Part shown: in pieces, positions 14,400 through 26,622 of the stretch
How positions within the stretch are numbered: position 1 is the stretch's first letter
Layout: each line of letters starts with the position of its first letter
Position numbers and translations under genes: made by a program
Origin: an uncultured Erysipelotrichaceae bacterium
GTDB taxonomy: Bacteria > Bacillota_I > Bacilli_A > RFN20 > CAG-826
Assembly (NCBI GenBank): GCA_900316365.1
Contig: ONCO01000006.1
Location: forward strand, 1 to 60,088
Reading direction: 5' to 3'
DNA: 60,088 nucleotides
Notes under the pieces: model-generated
Seen by the model: only the letters and a program-made list of their open reading frames with translations
The model's database searches: none
What the model was told of the DNA's origin: nothing

Positions 14400-16142
14400 A
14401 TGCCTTGGGAGAATTTTAGTTTCGAAAATGATTGGCCATGGATTGCCCTGGTCCTCTTTTTGATTGCTTCCCTTGTTGTCGCGATTGTCTCCTTCAGCAA
14501 TGGTAAGCATAGCGACCTTTCCTATAAGAGCGCGCTTAAAGAGAAGAGCAACTCTGTTCGTGTTTTCGTTATCGACTATCCGAAGCAGCTTGTCACTTTC
14601 TTTAATGTCACGAGCCTTAGAGAGATCCGCTCCATGACGCTTACTGAGTTCTATGCCCAATTCGCCAATGAGGAGCAGGTCAAAGTCATCGAATGGGTTT
14701 CTTCCCTCCTTGACCCTGAAGCCGACGCCCCATCCTATTTAGAGACCGGCGTCAATATCTCCAGGCTGAAGAAACAATATTTCTCCATGCTCGAAGTCAC
14801 CTCGGTCAATAAAGAAAAAGGCATCATCCATCTCGAATCCTATCTCTTTAAATACATCACCCCTGAAAAGCAGAAGGGCAACTTAAGACTCAGCACCAAC
14901 AGCGAATTCCGCGCCGCAGTGAAGAATAACACCCGCGGCAAAGGCGTTACCTTCTGCTGCTCCTTCAGGTATAAACGAACTGCCGACCGTGAGAAGCCAA
15001 TCGAGCCAAGAGTCTTCGATCAGCTTAAGGACATCGTCTTCCAGAACTGCGACGCCCCGAAGCGTTTATTGCTACAAATCTCCGCGAATGAGTTGGTCTT
15101 AAGCGATTTCCGTATCTCGGGACAGCCTAAAGCCCTCTTCTTGGTCGACTCGCTCCTAAAAGCGGTCCAAAGGCATTTGGCCATCAACTCCCTCACTTCC
15201 ATCATAGACGCGCGCGTAGGCATCGTTGAGCATATCTATTTCCCTAATGACCCCGAAACCATCTTGGTTGAGGCAAAGAAAGCGGCCGACTTAGCCTATG
15301 AAATCAATTCCACCTATTCCTGGTATCAGGGCGATAGGCATCAGCCTTCCTATGCCAAGCGAGTGGATGAGAGCAGCTACCGCAGCGAAGTCGAAAGAAT
15401 CATCAACGACAAACGCCTTTCCTTCTTCTTCCGTCCGATGTTCTGCGTCGACAAGATGAAGGTCGTCGGTTATCTAAGCGACACCCGTCCAATCGATGCT
15501 TATTTCCCTTCCATCGAGGAACTTAAGAACTACGCGGCCAGGGCGAATGATGGTAAGAACTTATTCGCCACGATCGCCAAGAGCGTCATCCCAACCTATA
15601 TGTCTCAGAGGCTAGACGAAGAAGACATCCTCTATTACCCGATCCGCGTCGAGGAGATGCAATACGTCTTAGAGACCTTCGCGACCTTGGTTAAGGTCAA
15701 GCCGGGAAGAATCTCCTTCATGATCGAAGAGGCCGACATCAGATCCCATATGGCCCTATTGACCACCGAAGGCTTCTGCCGCGCGGTAAGCGAAATCAGG
15801 AGCAAAGGCTATCAGGTATCCTTGTTAGTCAACGGCTCTGAGCTTACCTTGACCGATACGATCTACCCGTTATTCGATAGCTATATCGTCAGCTTCCTCT
15901 TCGCAGGCGCGCAGACTGGCATCGATACGAAAATCCGCGCGGAACTCCATGCCTTGGTCGAAAAACTCATCAAATATAAGCGACCTATCATGGCAAGTGA
16001 CGTAGATGGTTGGAATGCCATTGAACTCTTAGTCCGTTCAGGACTAAACTACATATCCGCGGAGGCGCTCGCGCCATATGACGCGATGATCACCCCGCTC
16101 AACCCTAAGAACATCAAACGAATCGGAGATATGAGAGGTTAA
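14400..16142 (+). CDS. Membrane protein with decayed GGDEF-like and EAL-like domains
   Basis: The 580-residue protein has one N-terminal helix (about 12-32). The middle (about 165-320) resembles a GGDEF domain without its signature; LLLQISANELVL sits where the GGDEF loop would be, and AKKAADLAYEI fits the helix of active cyclases. The last 250 residues follow the EAL phosphodiesterase pattern. LSFFFRPMFCVDKMKVVGYL matches the opening strand, and PIMASDVDGWNAIELLVRSG matches the usual AEGVE segment. The EAL triad and acidic metal ligands are replaced, so it probably cannot make or cleave cyclic-di-GMP. It may bind it or another nucleotide, or be a scaffold. The homology call is by eye. It lies two bases before proS. 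Confidence 0.65.
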   Translation: MPWENFSFENDWPWIALVLFLIASLVVAIVSFSNGKHSDLSYKSALKEKSNSVRVFVIDYPKQLVTFFNVTSLREIRSMTLTEFYAQFANEEQVKVIEWVSSLLDPEADAPSYLETGVNISRLKKQYFSMLEVTSVNKEKGIIHLESYLFKYITPEKQKGNLRLSTNSEFRAAVKNNTRGKGVTFCCSFRYKRTADREKPIEPRVFDQLKDIVFQNCDAPKRLLLQISANELVLSDFRISGQPKALFLVDSLLKAVQRHLAINSLTSIIDARVGIVEHIYFPNDPETILVEAKKAADLAYEINSTYSWYQGDRHQPSYAKRVDESSYRSEVERIINDKRLSFFFRPMFCVDKMKVVGYLSDTRPIDAYFPSIEELKNYAARANDGKNLFATIAKSVIPTYMSQRLDEEDILYYPIRVEEMQYVLETFATLVKVKPGRISFMIEEADIRSHMALLTTEGFCRAVSEIRSKGYQVSLLVNGSELTLTDTIYPLFDSYIVSFLFAGAQTGIDTKIRAELHALVEKLIKYKRPIMASDVDGWNAIELLVRSGLNYISAEALAPYDAMITPLNPKNIKRIGDMRG

Positions 16143-16144
16143 TT

Positions 16145-17584
16145 ATGAATCCGAACCAAACCAAGAACGACGCCATCACCAGACAAGAAGACGACTTTGC
16201 CCAGTGGTATACCGACGTCTGCAAAAAAGCCGAATTAATGGACTATAGCTCTGTTAAGGGCTTCATCGTCTATCTCCCTTATGGCTACGCCATCTGGGAA
16301 GAAATCCAGAATTACTGCAATAAGAAATTCAAAGAGAAAGGCGCCCAGAACGTCTATCTCCCTCTCGTTATCCCTCAGTCGCTTTTCGCCACCGAGAAAG
16401 AGCATGTCGAAGGCTTTGCCCCAGAATGCTTGGTCGCGACCATCGGCGGTGGTCAGCAGTTAGCTGATCCGCTTATCATCCGTCCTACCTCTGAGATCCT
16501 TTTCTCTGAGTTATACCGCAAACGCGTCAATTCCTACCGTGACCTTCCGATGAAGTACAACCAGTGGTGCTCCGTCGTCCGTTGGGAAAAGACCACCCGT
16601 CCATTCCTCCGTGGCTCTGAATTCCTCTGGCAGGAAGGACACTGCTTATTCGAAACCGAAGAACAGGCTAGAGACGATGCCATGACCATGCTTGAGGTCT
16701 ATGACTCCATTGGCTATGACCTCCTTGCCGTCCCATTCGTCAAAGGTCAGAAGACCGAACATGAGAAGTTCGCCGGCGCGGTTGCCACCTATTCCATCGA
16801 GGCCCTTATGCCAGATGGAAAAGCGCTCCAGTCCGGCACCACCCATTATTTGGGCACTGGCTTTGCCAAAGCGGCGGATATCCAATTCCTTGGCAGATCC
16901 CAGAAGAGAGAAACCCCACATCAGACTTCTTGGGGCGTTTCCACCCGTTTATTAGGCGCGGTCATCATGGTCCATGGCGATGACAACGGTCTCGTCCTCC
17001 CTCCGCGCGTCGCTCCAATCCAGACCGTCATTATCCCAATCCGCGGCGATAAGGTCCCAGCGGTCATGGAAGAATGCGAAAGAATCCAGAAGGAACTCAC
17101 CGCTTTAGGCGTCCGCGCCAAGATCGATGACTCCGACCATACCCCAGGCTGGAAGTTCGCCGAATGGGAAATGAAGGGTGTCCCACTCCGTATCGAAGTC
17201 GGTCCAAGAGACTTAGAGAATGGACTTATCTCCCTCTCCAAGCGTTATAACGGCGAGAAGCTTACCGTTGGCCTTTCCGCGGTCCACGAGATTCCGGAAG
17301 TCCTCGAGAAGATCCAGGCCGAGATGCTTGAGAAAGCGAAAAACTACCTCAAAGCCCATATCCGCGAAGCCCATAGCTGGGAAGAGCTTAAGGCCATCCT
17401 CGATGAAGGCGGCTATGCGAAGATGATGTGGCATGAAGACGAAGAGCTCGAGATGAAGGTGAAGGAATACACCAACGGCGGCACCGCGAGATGCCTCCCG
17501 TTCAACGAAGAGCCATTCGGCGATACCTGCCCGCTCGATGGCAAACCTGCCGATCGCGTTGTCTATTTCGCGAAAGCTTATTAA
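16145..17584 (+). CDS. proS: Prolyl-tRNA synthetase, short (archaeal/eukaryal-like) type
   Basis: The 479-residue class II synthetase charges tRNA-Pro. Class II motifs are visible: motif 1 around NVYLPLVIPQSLF, motif 2 around WEKTTRPFLRGSEFLWQEGH (about 144-163), and motif 3 near GLVLPPRVAP. An anticodon-binding domain and a C-terminal zinc-type domain (ARCLPFNEEPFG) follow. The length and the lack of the inserted editing domain identify the short ProS type 3 rather than the long bacterial form. The ATG lies two bases after the stop of the degenerate GGDEF/EAL gene, so the housekeeping synthetase depends on that gene's leaderless promoter unless an internal one exists. A terminator follows. 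Confidence 0.96.
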   Translation: MNPNQTKNDAITRQEDDFAQWYTDVCKKAELMDYSSVKGFIVYLPYGYAIWEEIQNYCNKKFKEKGAQNVYLPLVIPQSLFATEKEHVEGFAPECLVATIGGGQQLADPLIIRPTSEILFSELYRKRVNSYRDLPMKYNQWCSVVRWEKTTRPFLRGSEFLWQEGHCLFETEEQARDDAMTMLEVYDSIGYDLLAVPFVKGQKTEHEKFAGAVATYSIEALMPDGKALQSGTTHYLGTGFAKAADIQFLGRSQKRETPHQTSWGVSTRLLGAVIMVHGDDNGLVLPPRVAPIQTVIIPIRGDKVPAVMEECERIQKELTALGVRAKIDDSDHTPGWKFAEWEMKGVPLRIEVGPRDLENGLISLSKRYNGEKLTVGLSAVHEIPEVLEKIQAEMLEKAKNYLKAHIREAHSWEELKAILDEGGYAKMMWHEDEELEMKVKEYTNGGTARCLPFNEEPFGDTCPLDGKPADRVVYFAKAY

Positions 17585-17595
17585 TCAAAGATTAA

Positions 17596-17620
17596 AGAGG
17601 TGCTTCGGTGCCTCTTTTTT
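17596..17620 (+). terminator. Terminator of proS
   Basis: AGAGGTGC and GTGCCTCT pair around TTCG (two G-U pairs), then TTTTTT. Confidence 0.85.
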
Positions 17621-17629
17621 GATGCAAAG

Positions 17630-17656
17630 AAAAAGCCAGCGAATGACTCGCTGGCT
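17630..17656 (-). terminator. Terminator of the collagen-like gene
   Basis: On the minus strand AGCCAGCG and CGCTGGCT pair around 7 bases, then CTTTTTCTTT. It is separate from, and back to back with, the proS terminator. Confidence 0.85.
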
Positions 17657-17665
17657 CTATCTGAC

Positions 17666-20779
<3,114 letters not shown>

Positions 20780-20903
20780 ATGTTTCCCTAACTCCTCGGC
20801 ACTAAGCCGAAAACCAGTGAATTGTAATTCAAAAAATCTATCATTGTGATGGAAAACGTAAAAAGACGTAAAAATGTCGTAATTGGATGGAATGATTGTC
20901 AAT

Positions 20904-20926
20904 AAAAAAGGGGAAGCAACCCCCAA
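20904..20926 (-). terminator. Probable terminator of the P-type ATPase gene
   Basis: On the minus strand GGGG and CCCC pair around a 7-base loop, followed by TTTTTT. The stem is short. Confidence 0.5.
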
Positions 20927-20942
20927 GTTTATTTGAATCGGT

Positions 20943-23504
20943 TCAATTACCGCTTGCTCGATCGACTGATTCCTCAATCTGAGCCAAGCGTTCTTTCATG
21001 AATTTTTCGCTTAACCAAATCGTTACGGCGTATAAAGGAAGGGCGACGAGGACGAATCCCAGCATGATCCAATAAGTGATTGGCTCGGCATTGAAATTCT
21101 TGAAGACGGAGCTATTCCACGGCTGGAAGAATTCAGACTGGATTGTGCCATCGGCGAAATCCTTGACGGAGAGGAACTGACCACCGACGTAAGGACGCGG
21201 AAGAGCGAAGGCTAAGATAAGGGTCGCGAAGACGACGAAGAGGAAGACGACCAAACGGTACTTGGTGAATGGCAAGGAATTCCTTAGCATTACGGTCATG
21301 CCGGCGATGGTGGTGAGGATAGAGATCATAGAGGTGACGTTTGCGCTGACCTTGATGACTCCAAAGAGGTTTAATAAGCAAGGGAGTAAGGCTGCCAAGA
21401 AGACAAGAAGGCCGCTGGCGAGGGCTTTGGTATAGACATTCTTCGCGAAGGTGCCGGTAATCGGGGTCTTTGAGCCTTCAAGGGAAAGCAAGAAGCCGCC
21501 GACGGCGATAACGGAAGTCTGGACGAGGTAGATGTTTTCGATGGTGAAGAACATCTGGCCTTTCTTAAATGGGATCAAGGCGAAGGCTAATAAAGTGATG
21601 GCGACGGTCTTCATCAAGAAGAGGATGGAGGAACGCTGCATGTTGTTGACGACGCGCCTGCCTTCGCCGACGACGGACTGAAGGTGGGAGAAGTCATTAT
21701 CGAGCAAGATAACGTCAGAGCAGGCCTTCGCGGCATCGGTCGCCTTCTGGAAGGTGATGGAGCTATTGGCCTTACGTAAGGCGAGGATATCGTTGACGCC
21801 GTCACCAGTCATGGCGACGTTATGGCCAGATTCCTGCAAGGCAGTGACAAGCGCTTCTTTCTGTTCTGGTGAAACGCGCGCGAAGACGGTGTATTCGTTA
21901 GCGATCTTCTTAACCTCTTCGACGTCCATCCCCTCTAAGGAGATGGCCTTGTCGGCGTCGATGACGCCGCAGATGGAAGCAATCTTAGAAACGGTCTTGG
22001 CCGCGTCGCCGGAGATGATCTTCACAGCCACGCCATTCTCATTGAAATACTTAATGGTTCCTTCCGCGGATTTACGGATGCCATCCTTTAAAACGACGAG
22101 GGCTAAGCATTCTTCGTTTCTTGTGAAACAGACTACACGCATGCCTTCTTTTTGCTTTTCTTGGGCTTCTTCGTTGACGATGCCATCTTTCAAAAGCATC
22201 TCAGGAGCGCCTAAACGGAGAACGGTGCCATCCTTCAAGGTTACCTGGCTATATTTACGGGCGCTGGAGAAAGGAACGACCGACTTTGTCTTTAAGTCTT
22301 TATTTGGGATGAAACGCTCCTTTAAGGCGAGGGAGGTTTGGTTATCATCCTTCATCGCACCTAAAAGACCGGAGATGAGATTATTGGTCTCTTCGTGGTT
22401 GCTGCTCTCATAGAGGACTTCGACCAAATGCATCGATCCATCGGTTAGTGTGCCTGTTTTATCAAGGCAGATGGTATCAACGCGGGAAAGATTCTCCAAG
22501 GAATAAAGCTCTTGGATAAGGGTCTTCTGAGTAGCGAGGGCGACAACGGAAACGGCAAGGGAAAGGGTGGTGGCTAAGGCTAAACCAGTTGGGATAACAC
22601 CGATCGCGAAAGCGGAGGTGGTGATGAGTAACTGGGCCCAACCAGCCGGGCTATCAAGGGAGATTGGCGGATCAAAGACGGTTGGATCATCGCCATAGAT
22701 GGCAATCTTCCAAAGCATGGTGGCGATAACGACGGCAACGATGATGACGAGGACGATCGCCATGGTGTTGAGGATGCCGTAGATATTGCGCATCAACTCG
22801 GATTTCTTCTTGCTGATGTTTTTGACTTTCCTGGATAACTCATTCGCGTAAGTGTCATCGCCGACGCGACGGACTCTGGCGATAAGGGTGCCGCTCATGA
22901 TGGCGGAGCCGGAGAAGAGCTTATTTCTTCCTTCGGCGGAGGTCTTCTTAACGGTATTGGATTCACCAGTCAAAAGGCTTTCGTCGACCTCGGCTTCACC
23001 GTCGATTACCCAGCAGTCGGTCATGACTTGTTCGCCTGGTTTGAAGTAGATGATGTCATCGAGGACGATTTCGGAGGCTGGGATACTCTTAAGCTCACCA
23101 TCGCGCATGACGGAGGCTTTGGCTTCGGTGACGATTCTTAATTTGCTGATGACGTTCTTGGAACGGACTTCCTGGACCACGCCGATGATGATGTTGAATA
23201 AAACGGGGCCCAAAAAACCATACTTCGAGAAGCCAAAGTAGCGGTGGACCAAATCTTGCTTGCCGGTGGAACCTAAATAGATAGAGAAACCGACGAAAAG
23301 AAGGGCGATGGAAAAGAGGACGATGTTGAAGAGGGTCAAGGCGTTGTCCTTAAGGATTTTGCCAAAGGATTTTTCAACGTGAATCTTGGATTTATTTACC
23401 GCGCCGTTAGCGACGCGAACATCAACCTCGGCTTGGGTTAAACCGATACTCTTATCGGCATTCACCCGGTCAAAATGATGGAGATTATCTTTTTCGTCAG
23501 CCAT
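20943..23504 (-). CDS. Cation-transporting P-type ATPase (CtpE/Exp7-like)
   Basis: The 853-residue membrane pump has the full P-type order: N-terminal cytoplasmic segment, membrane pairs, actuator domain with LLTGES (about 177), the phosphorylation site DKTGTLTDG (about 347), and nucleotide-binding domain. The hinge TGDGVNDI (about 566) and C-terminal membrane helices follow. There is no CPC/CPx motif or heavy-metal-binding N-terminal domain, so a copper- or zinc-exporting P1B pump is unlikely. The sequence resembles the CtpE/Exp7 group linked to calcium uptake; ion specificity is inferred. On the minus strand TTTAGACT ends seven bases before the ATG, so its mRNA is probably leaderless. Confidence 0.88.
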   Translation of the reverse strand: MADEKDNLHHFDRVNADKSIGLTQAEVDVRVANGAVNKSKIHVEKSFGKILKDNALTLFNIVLFSIALLFVGFSIYLGSTGKQDLVHRYFGFSKYGFLGPVLFNIIIGVVQEVRSKNVISKLRIVTEAKASVMRDGELKSIPASEIVLDDIIYFKPGEQVMTDCWVIDGEAEVDESLLTGESNTVKKTSAEGRNKLFSGSAIMSGTLIARVRRVGDDTYANELSRKVKNISKKKSELMRNIYGILNTMAIVLVIIVAVVIATMLWKIAIYGDDPTVFDPPISLDSPAGWAQLLITTSAFAIGVIPTGLALATTLSLAVSVVALATQKTLIQELYSLENLSRVDTICLDKTGTLTDGSMHLVEVLYESSNHEETNNLISGLLGAMKDDNQTSLALKERFIPNKDLKTKSVVPFSSARKYSQVTLKDGTVLRLGAPEMLLKDGIVNEEAQEKQKEGMRVVCFTRNEECLALVVLKDGIRKSAEGTIKYFNENGVAVKIISGDAAKTVSKIASICGVIDADKAISLEGMDVEEVKKIANEYTVFARVSPEQKEALVTALQESGHNVAMTGDGVNDILALRKANSSITFQKATDAAKACSDVILLDNDFSHLQSVVGEGRRVVNNMQRSSILFLMKTVAITLLAFALIPFKKGQMFFTIENIYLVQTSVIAVGGFLLSLEGSKTPITGTFAKNVYTKALASGLLVFLAALLPCLLNLFGVIKVSANVTSMISILTTIAGMTVMLRNSLPFTKYRLVVFLFVVFATLILAFALPRPYVGGQFLSVKDFADGTIQSEFFQPWNSSVFKNFNAEPITYWIMLGFVLVALPLYAVTIWLSEKFMKERLAQIEESVDRASGN

Positions 23505-23511
23505 AGATATA

Positions 23512-23517
23512 AGTCTA
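23512..23517 (-). promoter_or_regulatory. -10 box of the P-type ATPase gene
   Basis: TAGACT (in GTTTAGACT) ends seven bases before ATG 23504. The same box occurs before the genes at 14400 and 44330. Confidence 0.5.
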
Positions 23518-23655
23518 AACGAGTGCGTGCGCTCGCGCTAGGTGGAAGAGAGCATTTTGTATAAATCTTTCAATTTTTTATCTATGAAAGCAGTATCTCA
23601 TTAAAAATGAGAATGTTGTCTAGATTTAACTTTTTTTGTCGTTAAAATAACGCAT

Positions 23656-26622
23656 GTGATTGTTTCGGACGAAGTCAGCAAAATGAAGAAATTAACCCTT
23701 GGTATCGACGTCGGTTCCACGACCGTCAAAATGGTGGTCCTCGACGAGGATGGCAAGACCCTTTTCTCCGACTATGTCCGCCACGCTTCAAAGGTCAAAG
23801 AAACCGCCCTTTTGGAGCTTAATGAAATCTATGAGCGCTTAGGCGATATCTCCGTCACCGTGAGTATCACCGGCAGTGCAGGTTTAGGCCTATCCGAAAG
23901 AGCCAAGATTCCTTTCGTCCAGGAAGTCGAAAGCGCCTTTAGGGCCATTAAAGAACTCTACCCACAAGTTGATGCCTCCATCGAGCTTGGTGGCGAAGAT
24001 GCGAAGATCATCTTTATCACCGGTGGCGTTGAGGAACGCATGAATGGTAGCTGCGCCGGCGGAACCGGGGCCTTCATCGATCAGATGGCCACCCTTTTAA
24101 ACGTCAATCTCCAGCAGATGGACGAATTGGCCCTTAAAGCCGAGAAAGCCTATCCAATCGCCTCGCGTTGCGGTGTTTTTGCCAAAAGCGATATCCAAGC
24201 CATCCTTAACCAAGGCGCACGTAAGGAAGATGTTGCTCTATCTATCTTCTATGCCGTCGCCGATCAGACTATCGCTGGCTTAGCCCAGGGCAGAGAAATC
24301 AAAGGCAATGTCCTTTTCTTAGGCGGCCCTCTCCATTTCCTTAAGGCTCTTAGACTTGCCTTTGAGAAACGCCTTAAGTTAGACGATGAGCACGCCTTAT
24401 TCCCTGACGATTCCGATACCTTCATGGCAAAAGGGGCCGCTTTGTATGCGAAAAAGACCCAAAGCGAAACCAAGACCATCACGCAAATCATCTCCCAGAT
24501 TGAGTCCGTTAAGTCAGTAGGGGAACTCATCACCGGCAAACCATTATTCAAAGACGAAGCCGAATATGAGGAGTTCTTAGCGCGTCATAAGGACTTCGAT
24601 GTTAAGCATGCCGATTTAGCCACCTACGAAGGCAAGGCTTATTTAGGTATTGATGAAGGCTCGACGACCACGAAGATCGTTTTGCTTTCGGAGAACAATG
24701 AGATTCTCTATTCCCATTACGAGCCGAATAATGGCCTCCCAATCGATAAGATCACCAATCAGCTTAAGACCATCTATAGCATCGCCGGCCCGGGTCTTCA
24801 GATTGTCAGCAGTGCCGTCACTGGTTATGGCGAAGAACTTATCAAAGCGTCGCTTCATGTCGACTATGGACTTGTCGAAACCGTCGCCCATTTCAAGGCC
24901 GCTAAATATTTCGCCCCGAACGTCGACTTCATCCTCGATATCGGCGGTCAGGATATCAAATGCTTCCGTATTAAAGGCGGCGCCATCGATTCCATCATGC
25001 TTAATGAGGCCTGCTCCTCTGGTTGCGGCTCCTTCCTTAGTTCTTTCGCTTTGGCGTTAGGATATGACGTTGAATCCTTCTCTCGCATCGGCTATTTCGC
25101 CTCTAATCCGGTCGAACTCGGCTCTAGATGCACCGTTTTCATGAATTCTTCGGTCAAGCAGTCCCAAAGGGATGGCGCCTCAATCGAGGACATCTCCGCT
25201 GGCTTAAGCCGTTCGGTCGTAAAGAATGCCTTATATAAAGTCATCCGCGTACATAGTGCGAAGGAACTTGGTGAGACTATCGTCTGCCAAGGCGGAACGT
25301 TCTTAAACAATGCCGTTCTTAGATCCTTTGAGCAGGAGATCGGCCATGAGGTCATCCGCCCATCTATCGCGGGCCTTATGGGCGCTTTCGGCGCGGCCCT
25401 ATATGCGAAAGAAAGAGGGGGCGTGGGTGCGTTAATTAGCAAAGAAGAGCTAGACGGGTTCTCTTATTCGACCCGTCATGCCGTCTGCCAAGGTTGCACC
25501 GCCCATTGCAATCTCACCATCCTTAACTTCGGTAAGCAGGGGATGTTTATCTCCGGCAATAAATGCGAGAAAGGCGAAGGCAAGAAAGCTAAGCCTGACA
25601 CTTTGGATATCTATGCCTACAAGAGAAAGAGGCTCCTTGAATTGGGAGAACAGCCAACTTCTCCAAAGGGCAAGGTCGGTTTGCCTTTGGCCTTAGGAAT
25701 GTATGAGCAACTTCCTTTATGGGACACCTTCTTCAAGACTTTAGGCTTTGAGACAATCGTCTCCCCATTCTCTAACCGCGACTTATACCGTCATGGTCAG
25801 AAATCTATCCCAAGCGATACGGCCTGCTATCCGGCCAAACTGATGCATGGCCATGCAACTTATCTTATAGATAAAGGTGTTGACTTCATCTTCTATCCTT
25901 CTGAGTCCTATAACGTCAACGAGAAGCGTGGGGCGAATCATTTCAACTGCCCAGTCGTTGCCTATTATGGTGAGTTACTCAAGAAGAACGACTCTAAGCT
26001 TGGCCCAGATAATTTCCTCGATCCTTTCGTTGACTTAAATGCTCCAAAACCCGCCATTAAGGTCTTAAGCGAGGCTTTAGCTAAATATGGGGTTACCTCC
26101 AAAGAAGTGGAGTTTGCCTTCAAAGAGGGCTTAAAGGCTTATAAGAAATATAGGTCTGATGTTTTGTCTAAAGGCAAAGAGATCATCGAAGCGGCGAGAA
26201 AAGAAAATAAGGAAATCGTTGTTCTCGCTGGCCGTCCATATCATATCGACCCAGAGGTTAACCACGGCATAGACAAGCTTTTGGATGCCCTTGACGTCGC
26301 GGTGGTAAGCGAAGACGCCCTCGATTATTCGCATGCTCCATTAACCAAAACCCAGATTCTCAATCAATGGACTTACCATGCTAGATTATTCGATGCAGCC
26401 AGATATGTATCTGAAAATAGCGACATGGAGCTTATCCAACTCATCTCCTTCGGTTGCGGCGTCGATGCCGTCACCAGCGATGAAGTCCGTCGCATCTTAG
26501 AAGAGAAAGACCGTCTTTATACCGGACTTAAGATTGATGAGATTTCCAATTTAGGCGCGGTTAGGATTCGTATCCGTTCCTTACTGGCCGCCGTCGAAGA
26601 GAAAAGGAGGATGGGCAAATGA
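23656..26622 (+). CDS. 2-hydroxyacyl-CoA dehydratase activase-like ATPase, tandem ASKHA domains
   Basis: The 988-residue protein has two BadF/BadG/BcrA-type ATPase domains, starting at LGIDVGSTTVK (about 17-27) and LGIDEGSTTTK (about 331-341). Each has the cluster-binding cysteine segments of activators (NGSCAGGTGAF; CSSGCGSF). A cysteine-rich patch follows (CQGCTAHC, then CEKGEG; about 613-645), then a DUF2229 domain (SDTACYPAKLMHG). Such proteins use ATP to drive one-electron transfer to a dehydratase or double-cubane-cluster protein. Substrate is unknown. TTAAAAT ends seven bases before the GTG at 23656. The ATG of MKKLTLGID, 14 codons later, is the alternative start. It overlaps the next gene by four bases. 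Confidence 0.85.
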   Translation: MIVSDEVSKMKKLTLGIDVGSTTVKMVVLDEDGKTLFSDYVRHASKVKETALLELNEIYERLGDISVTVSITGSAGLGLSERAKIPFVQEVESAFRAIKELYPQVDASIELGGEDAKIIFITGGVEERMNGSCAGGTGAFIDQMATLLNVNLQQMDELALKAEKAYPIASRCGVFAKSDIQAILNQGARKEDVALSIFYAVADQTIAGLAQGREIKGNVLFLGGPLHFLKALRLAFEKRLKLDDEHALFPDDSDTFMAKGAALYAKKTQSETKTITQIISQIESVKSVGELITGKPLFKDEAEYEEFLARHKDFDVKHADLATYEGKAYLGIDEGSTTTKIVLLSENNEILYSHYEPNNGLPIDKITNQLKTIYSIAGPGLQIVSSAVTGYGEELIKASLHVDYGLVETVAHFKAAKYFAPNVDFILDIGGQDIKCFRIKGGAIDSIMLNEACSSGCGSFLSSFALALGYDVESFSRIGYFASNPVELGSRCTVFMNSSVKQSQRDGASIEDISAGLSRSVVKNALYKVIRVHSAKELGETIVCQGGTFLNNAVLRSFEQEIGHEVIRPSIAGLMGAFGAALYAKERGGVGALISKEELDGFSYSTRHAVCQGCTAHCNLTILNFGKQGMFISGNKCEKGEGKKAKPDTLDIYAYKRKRLLELGEQPTSPKGKVGLPLALGMYEQLPLWDTFFKTLGFETIVSPFSNRDLYRHGQKSIPSDTACYPAKLMHGHATYLIDKGVDFIFYPSESYNVNEKRGANHFNCPVVAYYGELLKKNDSKLGPDNFLDPFVDLNAPKPAIKVLSEALAKYGVTSKEVEFAFKEGLKAYKKYRSDVLSKGKEIIEAARKENKEIVVLAGRPYHIDPEVNHGIDKLLDALDVAVVSEDALDYSHAPLTKTQILNQWTYHARLFDAARYVSENSDMELIQLISFGCGVDAVTSDEVRRILEEKDRLYTGLKIDEISNLGAVRIRIRSLLAAVEEKRRMGK

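Noticed and set aside
20780..20977. N-terminal extension of the collagen-like protein
   Set aside because: It would overlap the end of the ATPase gene and its terminator, and it precedes the typical Lys-rich start and anchor helix.
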